64,000 bases of DNA from positions 35,455 to 99,454 of the forward strand of contig UQTJ01000011.1 in assembly GCA_900544075.1 (NCBI GenBank). The letters are read 5' to 3'. The DNA comes from an uncultured Bacteroides sp. (GTDB lineage: Bacteria; Bacteroidota; Bacteroidia; Bacteroidales; Bacteroidaceae). The notes under the pieces were generated by a model. It made no database searches and was not told where the DNA came from. It saw nothing but the letters and a program-made list of their open reading frames with translations. Each line of letters begins with the position of its first letter. Positions within the stretch are counted from its first letter, which is position 1. Position numbers and translations under genes: made by a program. This document shows, one piece after another, positions 51,044-61,741 of the stretch.

Positions 51044-54000
51044 ATGAAAAAGTACAAACGGAAATTCCTTTTTTTAAATCAAAAGATTTTTCTTGTCATT
51101 TTGACGACATTTATATCATTAAATGTATTGGCTCAACGATTGAACGTAAGTGGAACTGTCATTGACTCCAATAAGGAGCCTTTGATCGGTGTAAGTGTGC
51201 AAGAATTGGGCACGACTAATGGTACAATAACAGACTATGATGGTAATTTTTCTTTGGAAACTAATAAAGATGCTACTTTGGTTTTCTCTTATGTAGGTTA
51301 CAAGTCGCAAAATGTAAAAGCAGCTACCAGTATGAAAATCATTCTTCAAGAAGATAATGAGATGCTTGAAGAAGTTGTGGTTATAGGTTATGGATCTGTC
51401 CGTCGTAAGGATGTTACAACAGCTGTATCGACTGTCTCAACAAAAGATCTTGATATGCGCCCTATTGTGTCTGCAGGCCAGGCTATACAAGGAAAGGCTG
51501 CCGGAGTATCTGTGATACAACCTAATGGAGCACCAGGAGGAGAAATGTCAATTCGTGTACGCGGAACAACATCAATGAATGGTAGTAACGATCCGTTGTA
51601 TGTAGTAGATGGAGTACCAGTTGATAATATCAAATTCCTTTCACCTAACGATATAGAAAGTATTCAGATCTTAAAAGATGCTTCCTCTGCCTCTATTTAT
51701 GGTTCCAGGGCTGCTAATGGTGTAGTTTTAATTTCTACAAAGGCTGGTTCTGCCGGCAATGCAAAAATATCGTTGAATGTTCAATATGGATTTAATAAGG
51801 TTGCAGATAAAATAGAATCGTTGAACTCAGCGCAATATAAGGAATTGCAGGATGAAATCGGTATTGTTTCATTACCTGATGGTTTGCCTGACAGGACAGA
51901 TTGGTTTGATGAAACTTATACTACTGGAAAGACACAAAATTATCAGATAGCTGTCTCAAATGGTAATGATAAAATGAAATATTATTTATCTGCAGGTTAT
52001 CAAAATGAACAAGGTGTGCTTGACATTTCGTATTATAAACGTTATAATTTTCGTGCAAACCTTGAGAACAAAATTCGAAAATGGTTGACTGTTTCTGCAA
52101 ATATATCATATTCTGATTATTCAAGTAATGGAGGAGGTTCCATGGGAACTGGAGCAAATAGAGGAGGTGTTATTTTGGCTGTAATCAATACTCCGACTTA
52201 TGCTCCTGTATGGGATCCTTTGAATCCAGGACAATATTATAATAATTTTTATGGAGTAGGAAATATAACCAGTCCATTGGAGAATATGGCTCGGGCGGAA
52301 AATAATAAAGATAGGGAAAATAGACTTTTGGCCTCAGGAAATGCATTATTTACTATACTTCCTGATTTAAAATTCAAGTCTTCATTAACTTTAGATAGGC
52401 GTAATGCTGTAAATACGACATTTCTTGATCCAATATCAACTACTTGGGGTAGGAATCAGTATGGTGAGGGTTCTGACAATCGTAACATGAATACGGTTTT
52501 GACTTTTGATAATGTATTGACATATAATAAAAGTTTTATAGAGAAGCATAATCTGGAGGTGATGCTTGGTTCTTCATGGACAGATTCTGATTATACTAAT
52601 AGTTGGATAAATGGTTCACATTACCGTGACGACCAAATTGCTACATTGAATGCCGCAAATAAGATAGCTTGGGATAATACAGGTTCTGGTGCATCACAAT
52701 GGGGTATTATGTCTTATTTTGGTCGTATATCTTATAACTTTGATAGTAAATATTTGTTGACTGTGAATGTTCGTGCTGATGGCTCTTCAAAGTTACATCC
52801 AGACCATCGTTGGGGAGTATTTCCTTCTTTTTCTGCTGCATGGCGTGTCTCATCGGAAAAATTCATGAAAAATATTACCTGGATTGATGATTTGAAAATA
52901 CGTGGAGGCTGGGGACAGACCGGTAACCAGTCTGGAATAGGAGATTATGCTTATTTACAACGTTATAATATTAGTAGGGTTGAATGGTTTAAGGTGGCAG
53001 AGGAAGGAGATACGACAGACTATGCAAATGCGGTACCAACAATAAGTCAGGCTAATTTGCGTACATCTGATTTAACCTGGGAGACTACCACACAGACGAA
53101 CTTTGGTATTGATTTGACTATTTTTAATGGACGTTTAACTTTAACTGCTGATTATTATTTCAAAAAGACAAAAGACATGTTGATGAATGTTTCATTGCCT
53201 GCTGGTGCAGCTGCTGCCAACACAATAGTTCGCAATGAAGGTGAAATGGAAAATAAAGGTTTTGAGTTATCTGTCAGTTCAAAGAATTTCAGAGGTGGAG
53301 TCTTTTCATGGGATACTGACTTTAACATCTCATTGAACAGAAATAAACTTACCAAGCTGGAGTTACAGAAAGTCTATTATGATGCAAAAACTTCTGAAGT
53401 AGTTAATGATTATGTTGTAAGAAATGAACCGGGACGTTCATTAGGTGGATTCTATGGATATATAAGTGATGGCGTTGATCCTGAGACGGGAGAACTTATG
53501 TATCGTGACTTGAATGGTGATGGAAAAATATCATCATCGGACCGTACTTACATTGGTGATCCTAATCCAAAGTTTATATATGGCATGACAAATACTTTCT
53601 CTTGGAAAGGAATAAATTTAAGTATACTTCTTCAAGGATCATACGGAAATGATATATACAATGCATCTCGTATAGAGACAGAAGGAATGTATGATGGAAA
53701 AAATCAGTCGACGAGGGTACTTGACCGTTGGAGAATTCCTGGACAGATAACAGATGTCCCTAAAGCTGGATTCAATTTATTAAATTCTACTTATTTTGTA
53801 GAGGATGGTAGTTATTTAAGAGTAAAAGATATATCATTATCTTATAATATTAGTAACAGATTTTTCAAGAAACTTGGTATAACACGTTTCCAACCTTATA
53901 TTACTGCAACAAATTTATTGACATGGACTAAATATTCGGGTATGGATCCTGAAGTAAATCAATGGGGTAACAGTGGTACAGTTCAAGGTATTGATTGGGG

Positions 54001-54052
54001 TACTTATCCTCATTGCAGATCATATGTGTTTGGTATAAATGTGGAATTTTAA
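51044..54052 (+). CDS. SusC/RagA family TonB-linked outer-membrane protein
   Basis: A 1002-residue SusC-like transporter. Start ATG 51044 gives a signal peptide (MKKYKRKFLFLNQKIFLVI, cleaved after VLAQ). A carboxypeptidase-D regulatory-like domain follows (about 35-105: VSGTVIDSNKEPLIGVSVQ), then a TonB box region (EEVVVIGYGSVRRKDVTT), a plug (PLYVVDGVPVDNIKFLSP, SIYGSRAANGVVLISTKAG) and a barrel. There is no STN domain, which fits control by the upstream DUF6377 regulator rather than an anti-sigma factor. It imports oligosaccharides with the SusD protein encoded 13 bp later. Confidence 0.96.
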   Translation: MKKYKRKFLFLNQKIFLVILTTFISLNVLAQRLNVSGTVIDSNKEPLIGVSVQELGTTNGTITDYDGNFSLETNKDATLVFSYVGYKSQNVKAATSMKIILQEDNEMLEEVVVIGYGSVRRKDVTTAVSTVSTKDLDMRPIVSAGQAIQGKAAGVSVIQPNGAPGGEMSIRVRGTTSMNGSNDPLYVVDGVPVDNIKFLSPNDIESIQILKDASSASIYGSRAANGVVLISTKAGSAGNAKISLNVQYGFNKVADKIESLNSAQYKELQDEIGIVSLPDGLPDRTDWFDETYTTGKTQNYQIAVSNGNDKMKYYLSAGYQNEQGVLDISYYKRYNFRANLENKIRKWLTVSANISYSDYSSNGGGSMGTGANRGGVILAVINTPTYAPVWDPLNPGQYYNNFYGVGNITSPLENMARAENNKDRENRLLASGNALFTILPDLKFKSSLTLDRRNAVNTTFLDPISTTWGRNQYGEGSDNRNMNTVLTFDNVLTYNKSFIEKHNLEVMLGSSWTDSDYTNSWINGSHYRDDQIATLNAANKIAWDNTGSGASQWGIMSYFGRISYNFDSKYLLTVNVRADGSSKLHPDHRWGVFPSFSAAWRVSSEKFMKNITWIDDLKIRGGWGQTGNQSGIGDYAYLQRYNISRVEWFKVAEEGDTTDYANAVPTISQANLRTSDLTWETTTQTNFGIDLTIFNGRLTLTADYYFKKTKDMLMNVSLPAGAAAANTIVRNEGEMENKGFELSVSSKNFRGGVFSWDTDFNISLNRNKLTKLELQKVYYDAKTSEVVNDYVVRNEPGRSLGGFYGYISDGVDPETGELMYRDLNGDGKISSSDRTYIGDPNPKFIYGMTNTFSWKGINLSILLQGSYGNDIYNASRIETEGMYDGKNQSTRVLDRWRIPGQITDVPKAGFNLLNSTYFVEDGSYLRVKDISLSYNISNRFFKKLGITRFQPYITATNLLTWTKYSGMDPEVNQWGNSGTVQGIDWGTYPHCRSYVFGINVEF

Positions 54053-54065
54053 TGAAGTATAGTTT

Positions 54066-55586
54066 ATGAAAGTAGATAAAATATTATTCGGATTGCAGTT
54101 CGGATTCTTATTGGGGTTGAATTCATGTTCTTTGGATTATGATCCGCTTGATACATATTCCGATGTTACTGAAGGTGTTACAACCCAAGGAACGGAGGTC
54201 GTGTTTAAGGATAAGGCAGCTGTTGAAAGTCATTTGGTTACTTTGTATGATCAGATGCGTGATCGTCAGGAACATTGGTATGTGGATTTGCTATTAATAG
54301 CAGAGTCACATTCTGATAATGCTTATGCTGGTACAACCGGTGCTGAAACAGTACCTTTTGAAACTAATTCTATTGATGGTTCGAACTCTGTTCTTGAACG
54401 AGATTGGAACCGCTATATGGAGGATATTGCGAGGGCTAATAAGTTGATTTGTAACATAGATTATGTAGAGGACAGTTCTTTGTCATTAGATGAACGTGCG
54501 TCATATAAGGCACAGGCTGAAATATTCCGCGCAATGATTATGTTTGATATGGTACGCATATGGGGGGATATTCCTGTAATAACTACAGTTGCAGATGATA
54601 TTACTTCAGAAAATATAGATGATGTGTATTCACAATATTTTCCGTCACAGAATACTGAACTGGAAGTGTATAAACAGATTGAAAAAGATTTGTTAGATGC
54701 AGTATTGTATGCGCCCGATAATGTTCCAAGTAATAAAACGTTATTCACAAAATCCGTAGCACGTACATTACTTGCTAAAATATATGCAGAGAAACCTTTG
54801 CGTGATTATTCAAAAGTTATAAAATACTGTGATGAGGTAAAAGCTGACGGTTTTAGTCTCGTAGATGATTTTAGTGATTTGTTTGGAATGAATGACGCTG
54901 TAACAGATGCAAAAATGCGTAATACATCCGAATCAATACTTGAAGCACAATTTACTCCTGGTGCAGGTAATTGGTGTTCATGGATGTTTGGGCGCGATTT
55001 GGTTAATTGGGATACAAATTTCACTTGGGCAAAGTGGGTAACTCCATCAAGAGATTTGATAAATTTATTTAAGCAGGAAGGAGATGAAATACGTTTTAAA
55101 GAGTCGGTAGTATATTACGATTGTAGTTGGAGTAATTATTATCCTTCTGATAATTATCCCTTTATGTATAAATGTCGTTCAGCGAATAGTAGCCTTATTA
55201 AATATCGTTATGCTGATGTTTTACTATTAAAGGCTGAGGCACTTATAATGCAGGAAACACCCGATTTGAATGCAGCTGCAGATATTATTGATGAAATACG
55301 TTTGCGCGCAGGATTGGCTGAACTCCCAATGACTATACGGTCTGATAAGGAGTCTATGCTTGAAGCATTATTGAAAGAACGTCGCTTGGAACTGGTCTTC
55401 GAAGGACAACGTTGGTTTGACTTGGTAAGATTGGATAAGGTTGAGGATGTTATGAATTCTGTTTGTAACAGAGATTCAGGTCGAAAGGATCTGGTATATT
55501 CCTATGATGCCAATTCCTATCGTTTGCCAATTCCACAATCAGTAATAGATGCTAATAACAATATTAAACAAAATCCTGGTTATTAA
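54066..55586 (+). CDS. SusD/RagB family nutrient-binding outer-membrane lipoprotein
   Basis: A 506-residue lipoprotein, lipobox Cys21 in LLGLNSC, with the SusD TPR-like core (DIARANKLICNIDYV, YKAQAEIFRAMIMFDMVRIWGDIPV) and the C-terminal RagB signature (LLKERRLELVFEGQRWFDLVRL). It captures the glycan on the cell surface and covers the SusC barrel. Being the partner of the SusC gene, it should recognise the same glycan, predicted beta-1,6-glucan. Confidence 0.95.
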   Translation: MKVDKILFGLQFGFLLGLNSCSLDYDPLDTYSDVTEGVTTQGTEVVFKDKAAVESHLVTLYDQMRDRQEHWYVDLLLIAESHSDNAYAGTTGAETVPFETNSIDGSNSVLERDWNRYMEDIARANKLICNIDYVEDSSLSLDERASYKAQAEIFRAMIMFDMVRIWGDIPVITTVADDITSENIDDVYSQYFPSQNTELEVYKQIEKDLLDAVLYAPDNVPSNKTLFTKSVARTLLAKIYAEKPLRDYSKVIKYCDEVKADGFSLVDDFSDLFGMNDAVTDAKMRNTSESILEAQFTPGAGNWCSWMFGRDLVNWDTNFTWAKWVTPSRDLINLFKQEGDEIRFKESVVYYDCSWSNYYPSDNYPFMYKCRSANSSLIKYRYADVLLLKAEALIMQETPDLNAAADIIDEIRLRAGLAELPMTIRSDKESMLEALLKERRLELVFEGQRWFDLVRLDKVEDVMNSVCNRDSGRKDLVYSYDANSYRLPIPQSVIDANNNIKQNPGY

Positions 55587-55605
55587 CTATAAAATAAGAT
55601 TAATC

Positions 55606-57096
55606 ATGATAAGAATAAAAAATACTATATTAGCTTTGATCGGTTTTTCGCCAGTCATGGCTGCATGTAATAATAATGAAGTTGTTGTAAATGATAATTC
55701 AGATATTGTAACAGGAGATGTAAAAATATATTCTACTACAACAACATTGACACGTGATCTGACACTTGAGTATGTGAACTTTAGTGATAAAGATAATCTT
55801 GCTCCTACGTCAATAACACTTGTCCCGACTGAAAAATATCAGACGATGGATGGCTTTGGGGCAGCTGTAACAGGTGCTACATGTTATAATCTTTTATTGA
55901 TGACTCCTGATGATAGGAAAAAGTTCCTTACTGAGACTTTTTCTGACAAGGATGGTTTTGGGTTCAGTTACATACGCATATCAATAGGATGTTCTGACTT
56001 TTCTCTTGGTGAATATACATGTTGTGATACAGAAGGAATAGAAAATTTCGCCTTACAGAGCGATGAAAAGAAATATGTAATTCCTGTTTTAAAAGAGATT
56101 ATTGAAATTAATCCTTCCATAAAAATAATAGGTACACCATGGACTTGCCCGTTATGGATGAAAGTTGATAATCTTACAGATTTAAATCCTTATTCTTCGT
56201 GGACTGGTGGTCATTTGAATCCTATTTATTATCAGGATTACGCTACTTATTTTGTAAAATGGATTCAAGCATTTCAAGCCGAAGGTATAAATATTTATGC
56301 TATTACCCCTCAAAATGAACCGTTGAACACCGGTAATTCTGCTTCTTTATATATGAGTTGGGAAGAGGAACGTGATTTTATAAAAAATGCGTTAGGGCCT
56401 AAATTTAAACAAGAAGGTATTACTACGAAAATATATGCCTATGATCATAATTATGATTATAGTGGTATAGAGGAAGAAAAAGAATATCCATGTAAAATCT
56501 ATGAGGATACAGAGGCTTCACAATATATAGCAGGTGCCGCTTTCCATGATTATGGTGGAAGTAAAGATGAACTTATGAATGTGCATACAGCTTATCCGGA
56601 AAAAGAATTGTTGTTTTCCGAAACATCTATTGGTACATGGAATAGTGGTCGTGACCTTACAAAACGTTTACTTGAAGATATGAAAGATATTGCTTTGGGT
56701 ACTGTAAACAATTGGTGTAAGGGAGTTCTTGTTTGGAACTTGATGTTGGATAACGATCGTGGTCCTAATCGTGAAGGTGGATGTCAAACCTGTTATGGTG
56801 CGGTAGATATAAATAACAGTGATTATAAAACTATCATACGTAATTCACATTATTATATAATAGCACATTTGGCGTCAGTAGTAAAACCTGATGCTGTACG
56901 TATTGGGGCTTCAGGGTTTGCTGATGACAATATTGTATATTCAGCATTTGAAAATTCTGACGGAACTTATGCTTTGGTACTTATGAATAACAATGAAGCA
57001 TCGAAGAGAATAACTTTCAGTGATGGAAAGCGTCATTTTGCATATGATGTACCTGGAAAATCGGTAACCTCTTATCGGTGGGCTAAATCAGAATAA
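55606..57096 (+). CDS. Glycoside hydrolase family 30 lipoprotein, predicted endo-beta-1,6-glucanase
   Basis: A 496-residue lipoprotein from ATG 55606 (leader MIRIKNTILALIGFSPVMAAC, Cys21). The GH30 (beta/alpha)8 barrel carries acid/base E238 in ITPQNEPLNTG and nucleophile E339 in LLFSETSIGTWN, and ends in the GH30 beta domain. Other GH30 markers are GFGAAVTGATCYNLL and TPWTCPLWMK. The position after SusC/SusD matches BT3312, the GH30_3 endo-beta-1,6-glucanase of B. thetaiotaomicron. Specificity for beta-1,6-glucan is therefore inferred by synteny and family. The earlier ATG at 55549 lies inside the SusD gene and would destroy the lipoprotein leader. Confidence 0.9.
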   Translation: MIRIKNTILALIGFSPVMAACNNNEVVVNDNSDIVTGDVKIYSTTTTLTRDLTLEYVNFSDKDNLAPTSITLVPTEKYQTMDGFGAAVTGATCYNLLLMTPDDRKKFLTETFSDKDGFGFSYIRISIGCSDFSLGEYTCCDTEGIENFALQSDEKKYVIPVLKEIIEINPSIKIIGTPWTCPLWMKVDNLTDLNPYSSWTGGHLNPIYYQDYATYFVKWIQAFQAEGINIYAITPQNEPLNTGNSASLYMSWEEERDFIKNALGPKFKQEGITTKIYAYDHNYDYSGIEEEKEYPCKIYEDTEASQYIAGAAFHDYGGSKDELMNVHTAYPEKELLFSETSIGTWNSGRDLTKRLLEDMKDIALGTVNNWCKGVLVWNLMLDNDRGPNREGGCQTCYGAVDINNSDYKTIIRNSHYYIIAHLASVVKPDAVRIGASGFADDNIVYSAFENSDGTYALVLMNNNEASKRITFSDGKRHFAYDVPGKSVTSYRWAKSE

Positions 57097-57116
57097 CAAC
57101 CTTAAAACTGGATGAA

Positions 57117-59129
57117 ATGAAAAATAGTATATATTGTTTTATAGGACTGCTGATTCTTGCTTTTATGCAGTCTTGCAATAATGAAGAGTTTTTGTTAGGT
57201 TATCCTGATATTGAATCTGAATCAGGAAAGCTTACAGCTCTATATGGCGATAGTCTTTCTTTTGTTGTGAAAGCGACAGATACTGAAGTTCCACTCTCTA
57301 CTTTAAAGGCTCAATTGTATTATGGTGAGGAACTTGTTTCTGAAACTGTGATAAGAACAAAGAACAGTGGAGAAAGTTATAACGGAAAGATCTTTGTACC
57401 TTACTATCCAAACATTATTGATGGAAGGGGTACATTGAAGTTTGTTCTTCAGAATATTCATTTCACAATAACAGAGATGGAACAGGAAGTTGTTTTATCC
57501 CGCCCTGATTTCCCATATCTGACATTGGTGGATGAATCTGACAATGAATATCTGATGAAGAAGACATCTTTATATAATTATAGTGCTACAGGACATTTCC
57601 CTGCTAATTTTAAAGCATATATTAAATCTCCTAAAGTTGGTGATAATGGAAATGAACTTACATTTGGATTGGATAATGATAATATGATATGTCAGGGTGA
57701 AGGCTTGAATACTATAAACTTTAAAGGTAGTGAGGATGAAGCATACGAAGTGACATTTAATACACTGACATATGAGATTGGTCCTGTTACACAGATTTCT
57801 TTTGATGGAGAAAACATGAAGGTTGAAGATTCAAATACGTATAGTGTACAAAAAATGTTATCACAAGGACAGAGTATAACCGTAAGCGGATTTGATATAA
57901 ACGATTGGTGGTTGAATCCTGATTATTTTTCATTACAGTCGGATAATACATTGAAGTTCCTTCCGGTTGATGGAAAATATAAGGTCTTAGCACATATCTC
58001 TGATAAATATTTCAGTGTAGTACGCATGGATGGAGATAATGAAGCTACTTTAACTGACGATGGTCATGGCGCGTTATGGCTTATGGGTTGGGGTGTAGGT
58101 TCACCATCTCAGGATTATCAGTTTGGATGGGATAGAGGAAGTAATTATTGTATGCCTGAGGTATCTCCTAAAGTATATAAGTTTACGGGAAAAACAGGAC
58201 CTGAAAAAGGATCAACTTTTGGTCAGAGATTCCGTTATGATTATATCAGTTGTAAGTTCTTCTTCCAGAATGGTTATGGAGGAGAGTTTAGTAGTGTTAC
58301 CTTGGCTGATGATGGAACGAAATCATTGATAAAACTTACTAGCTCAAATAATATTGAACTCTTAGATGCTACAACTGGTTTATTGCAAGATGAAGAATAT
58401 GTATTGACGGTTGACTTGACTAATGGTAATGATAATGCTGTGATATCTTTCAACTTAACATCAGAAGTTGATGATCCTGAGCCTGAACGTGAAGTTGTAC
58501 AGACTTTATATTTTGATTTTGGTTCTTTGACAACATCACAAGGGACAAAAACTGAAGGACCAGATAAGAATGGTAACTACTGGAATAATATAACAAACAA
58601 TGTAAGTGGAAATAAATATGCAAACTTAGGTACTGAATTTTCTGGATTGATAAATTCTTCGAATATTTCTACTGGATATACATTGACATTGAACAGTCGT
58701 TTTTCAACTAATGGAAAAAGTGGTGGTGGAGGATTGTTGGAACCACAGGATGATTTATTAGGAGATTTGGCTGTTTCTACTGCTACTGAGGACTATTTCT
58801 TTATGGAAAGTTCAGAAGATAATAGTAGTTTCACAATAAGTGGTTTGGATTCTGGAAAAGCATATAAGTTTTATGCCTTTGGTAGTCGTAATGCGACTCA
58901 GGTACGTATAGCGAATTATATTGTAGAAGGTAAAAATAGTTATACCATGGAGCATCAAACTTCTGGAACTAACTTGGGTGGAACTGGTATAAACCAAAAT
59001 ATAGATAATATATCAGAGTCAGACTTTATATACCCAGATAATGACGGAAAAATTAAATTCACATTATCAAGAAATATCGGTGATTATATAGCTCTAAATG
59101 TTCTGAAAATAGTAGAATACAATAAATAA
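57117..59129 (+). CDS. Surface glycan-binding lipoprotein
   Basis: A 670-residue lipoprotein: leader MKNSIYCFIGLLILAFMQSC, then several beta-sandwich-like parts rich in aromatic residues (NDWWLNPDYF, LWLMGWGVGSPSQDYQFGWDRG). The C-terminal ~205 residues (from 58497) are a separate module starting QTLYFDFGS that recurs at the N-terminus of the next protein. No catalytic motif is seen. Position after SusD and GH30 matches the surface glycan-binding protein of the BT3309-BT3314 locus, so a binding role for beta-1,6-glucan is inferred. Pfam domains such as DUF5121/DUF5125 may apply, but I am not sure. Confidence 0.8.
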   Translation: MKNSIYCFIGLLILAFMQSCNNEEFLLGYPDIESESGKLTALYGDSLSFVVKATDTEVPLSTLKAQLYYGEELVSETVIRTKNSGESYNGKIFVPYYPNIIDGRGTLKFVLQNIHFTITEMEQEVVLSRPDFPYLTLVDESDNEYLMKKTSLYNYSATGHFPANFKAYIKSPKVGDNGNELTFGLDNDNMICQGEGLNTINFKGSEDEAYEVTFNTLTYEIGPVTQISFDGENMKVEDSNTYSVQKMLSQGQSITVSGFDINDWWLNPDYFSLQSDNTLKFLPVDGKYKVLAHISDKYFSVVRMDGDNEATLTDDGHGALWLMGWGVGSPSQDYQFGWDRGSNYCMPEVSPKVYKFTGKTGPEKGSTFGQRFRYDYISCKFFFQNGYGGEFSSVTLADDGTKSLIKLTSSNNIELLDATTGLLQDEEYVLTVDLTNGNDNAVISFNLTSEVDDPEPEREVVQTLYFDFGSLTTSQGTKTEGPDKNGNYWNNITNNVSGNKYANLGTEFSGLINSSNISTGYTLTLNSRFSTNGKSGGGGLLEPQDDLLGDLAVSTATEDYFFMESSEDNSSFTISGLDSGKAYKFYAFGSRNATQVRIANYIVEGKNSYTMEHQTSGTNLGGTGINQNIDNISESDFIYPDNDGKIKFTLSRNIGDYIALNVLKIVEYNK

Positions 59130-59141
59130 TAAAAATAATAT

Positions 59142-61709
59142 ATGAGAAAATATATATGTTTGACGCTTTCCCTGTTCGGAATCCTGTCTGTAGTTTCCTG
59201 TAAGGATGAAACACCTGCTCCTCAAATAGATAATAATGAAGAAATAGTTATTCCGGAACCAATTAATCCTGTATTAGTACAGACATTTTATTTTGATTTT
59301 GGCTCTAATGTTGATGGTCGTGGAGCTATAACTGAAGGACCGGATGTGAATGGTAATTATTGGAACAATATTACAAATAATGATGGTAATTATGCTGCAG
59401 CTGGTACTATATATGAATCTTTGGTAAATTCAACAAATACTCCGAGTGATTATGTTTTGACTTTGGATACTCGCTTTTCAACAAACGGAATGAGCGGAGG
59501 TGGTGGCTTGTTGGAACCTCAGCAGGAATTATTGAAAGATTTTGCTGTTGTTACTGCTACAGAAGATTATTTTTACATTGAATCCAATGAGAATAACAGC
59601 AGTTTTACTATAAGCGGTCTTGATACAGGAAAGGCTTATAAGTTTTATGCATTCGGTAGTCGCGATAATACTCAGACTCGTACTGCATATTATACAATGT
59701 CTGGGTTGAATGTTTTTGTAGGTGAACACCAGACTTCGGGTACAGATTTGGGTGGTGAAGGAATAAACCATAATATCCAGAATATATGTGAGTCTGAGTT
59801 GGTTTATCCTGATAACGAAGGCAAAATCAAGTTTACTGTTTCCAGAAATACAGGTAGCTATATAGCTCTCAACATTCTTAAAATTGAGGAATATACAGAC
59901 ATTGAACGTCCACAGCAATACTCTTCACTTACAATAAAAGGTGATGCTCTGGAAGAAAGTCAGATTCCTATGCATTTGGTATCAGTTGACGGAAGTCTTA
60001 CCAATGTATTCGAGACATATACTTCATTAAAGGAAGGAGAATTTTCTTTTGTTGGAACTACTGTAAGTGGAGAAAATGTAAATATTGGAAGAGGATATAA
60101 GGAAGGAGTTGTCGCTAATAATAATTATGGGATCAAGTCTTCCGTAACAGGTACAGTGAGAATAACAATTGATTTGACAAGTAAGACTTATGAGATTCTT
60201 CCGGTTAAGGAATGGACTCTTGTAGGAAGTGTTACACCTAATGGCTGGACGGTTGATAAGGGAGTTCCTTTGTCATATCAGGGAAATGGCGTTTGGGGAG
60301 GAAGAGTAAAATTGACAGGTATTTCCGGAGTGAGCGATCGTGAACGTTTTAATTTTGTAATGAACAGCAGCTGGGATTATACGATGAAACGTGTAAAAGG
60401 AACTGTTGATAATGTCGGTATGGCGTCCCAAGGTTTTGATGTTGAAGATATCAATCTCAATCATGGAACGTATAATATAACGTTGGATCTTAGAAATTAT
60501 GTATATCGTATTGACTGTGGAGAAGAAGGTATTGATCCTTTTAAGATTTCTGTTATGGGGTCTTCTGTAGCTAACGGGCAGGGAGCGACAGATAATCATG
60601 GCTATACGTATATGTTTGGAGAGTTACTTGATGAGAGGTTCAGAACACAGGAAAGCAAATTACCTTGGTATACATCCGGAATTGCTGTAAATGGGAATAA
60701 TACGTTGAATCTGTTGGCTCGTTATAATGACCTTATTCATGAATACGGAGCATATGTTATGTTTGGTCTTTCATTGGGAAACGAGGGAATACACGAGGCT
60801 ACGGATAAGCAAGCTATATTCAATCAATTTAGAGATAATATGCTTACGCTTATTTCTAAAGCGCGCGAAGATGGTAAATATCCTGTTATAACAAATAATT
60901 ATACCAGGGGGGATTTTACAACAGATGATTATGAGTACGTCAAAAAGATGAATCTGTTGATTCATGAGTGGGACTTGCCTTCAGTAAATCTTCTTGGTGC
61001 TATAGATAATGGTTCAGGAAATTGGGCCGATGGATATCAAAACGGATCAGATGTTTATCATCCTAATACTGACGGTCATAGGGAGTTTACTTATGCTATA
61101 GTACCTTCTTTATTTGATGCCGTAGCTGCAGGTAAAGTATTGCCGGAACGTGAAACAGGAACTTCTTTTGCTTTGTCTGATAAAGTCATTGAGTTTGTAC
61201 CGGAAGAAACTGTACATCCTTTTACATTGTCGTTTAAAGTAAAAGGAGTATCTGGAGATGTGACAATTGCCAAGTTTACTACAGGTAATCAAGAAGGAAC
61301 AATTAAGATAAGCGGTGATGGCAAACTTTCATACCATTCTCCTTCGGGAAGTACTATAGAAATAGTTGATAATAATATCTTGGATAACGAATGGCATTAT
61401 GTAACCTTAACGCATTATTATGCCCAAGGACGTACCTTGCTGTATATGGATAATAATCCGGCATCTACTGAGATTAAGGAAAAATTGATACCTGCTACTT
61501 TTGTTATCGGCGATGAAAGTAAAACAGAGACATTGGAATATAGTGAATTGTTCTTTTACCGTTCTGGTATGAATGAAATGGAAATTGAAGCTCTCTGCGA
61601 AGGAAGGATGCTGAAATCAAGTTTGGAGATATACTCACCTTTGAGTGGAACATCGTCTGTTGAAAATTTGGCCCAGAGCCTGAATACATTATCATTGAGG
61701 GCTGACTGA
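59142..61709 (+). CDS. Multidomain surface lipoprotein with SGNH esterase and lectin-like domains
   Basis: An 855-residue lipoprotein (lipobox LSVVSC, Cys20). Domains in order: a module shared with the preceding protein (about 45-250), a SusE/F-like beta domain (about 350-450: EWTLVGSVTPNGWTVDKG), an SGNH hydrolase (about 463-660) and a LamG/concanavalin-like domain (about 675-835). The SGNH blocks are SVMGSSVANGQG (catalytic Ser), SLGNEG (Asn) and DVYHPNTDGH (Asp-x-x-His). The usual GDS is GSS, but Ser, Asn, Asp and His are in place. An O-acetyl or other acyl esterase acting on the glycan is the best guess. It has no counterpart in the BT3309-BT3314 layout that I know. Confidence 0.8.
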   Translation: MRKYICLTLSLFGILSVVSCKDETPAPQIDNNEEIVIPEPINPVLVQTFYFDFGSNVDGRGAITEGPDVNGNYWNNITNNDGNYAAAGTIYESLVNSTNTPSDYVLTLDTRFSTNGMSGGGGLLEPQQELLKDFAVVTATEDYFYIESNENNSSFTISGLDTGKAYKFYAFGSRDNTQTRTAYYTMSGLNVFVGEHQTSGTDLGGEGINHNIQNICESELVYPDNEGKIKFTVSRNTGSYIALNILKIEEYTDIERPQQYSSLTIKGDALEESQIPMHLVSVDGSLTNVFETYTSLKEGEFSFVGTTVSGENVNIGRGYKEGVVANNNYGIKSSVTGTVRITIDLTSKTYEILPVKEWTLVGSVTPNGWTVDKGVPLSYQGNGVWGGRVKLTGISGVSDRERFNFVMNSSWDYTMKRVKGTVDNVGMASQGFDVEDINLNHGTYNITLDLRNYVYRIDCGEEGIDPFKISVMGSSVANGQGATDNHGYTYMFGELLDERFRTQESKLPWYTSGIAVNGNNTLNLLARYNDLIHEYGAYVMFGLSLGNEGIHEATDKQAIFNQFRDNMLTLISKAREDGKYPVITNNYTRGDFTTDDYEYVKKMNLLIHEWDLPSVNLLGAIDNGSGNWADGYQNGSDVYHPNTDGHREFTYAIVPSLFDAVAAGKVLPERETGTSFALSDKVIEFVPEETVHPFTLSFKVKGVSGDVTIAKFTTGNQEGTIKISGDGKLSYHSPSGSTIEIVDNNILDNEWHYVTLTHYYAQGRTLLYMDNNPASTEIKEKLIPATFVIGDESKTETLEYSELFFYRSGMNEMEIEALCEGRMLKSSLEIYSPLSGTSSVENLAQSLNTLSLRAD

Positions 61710-61741
61710 TTAATATAATCACAATATTTAATATTAGTTTT

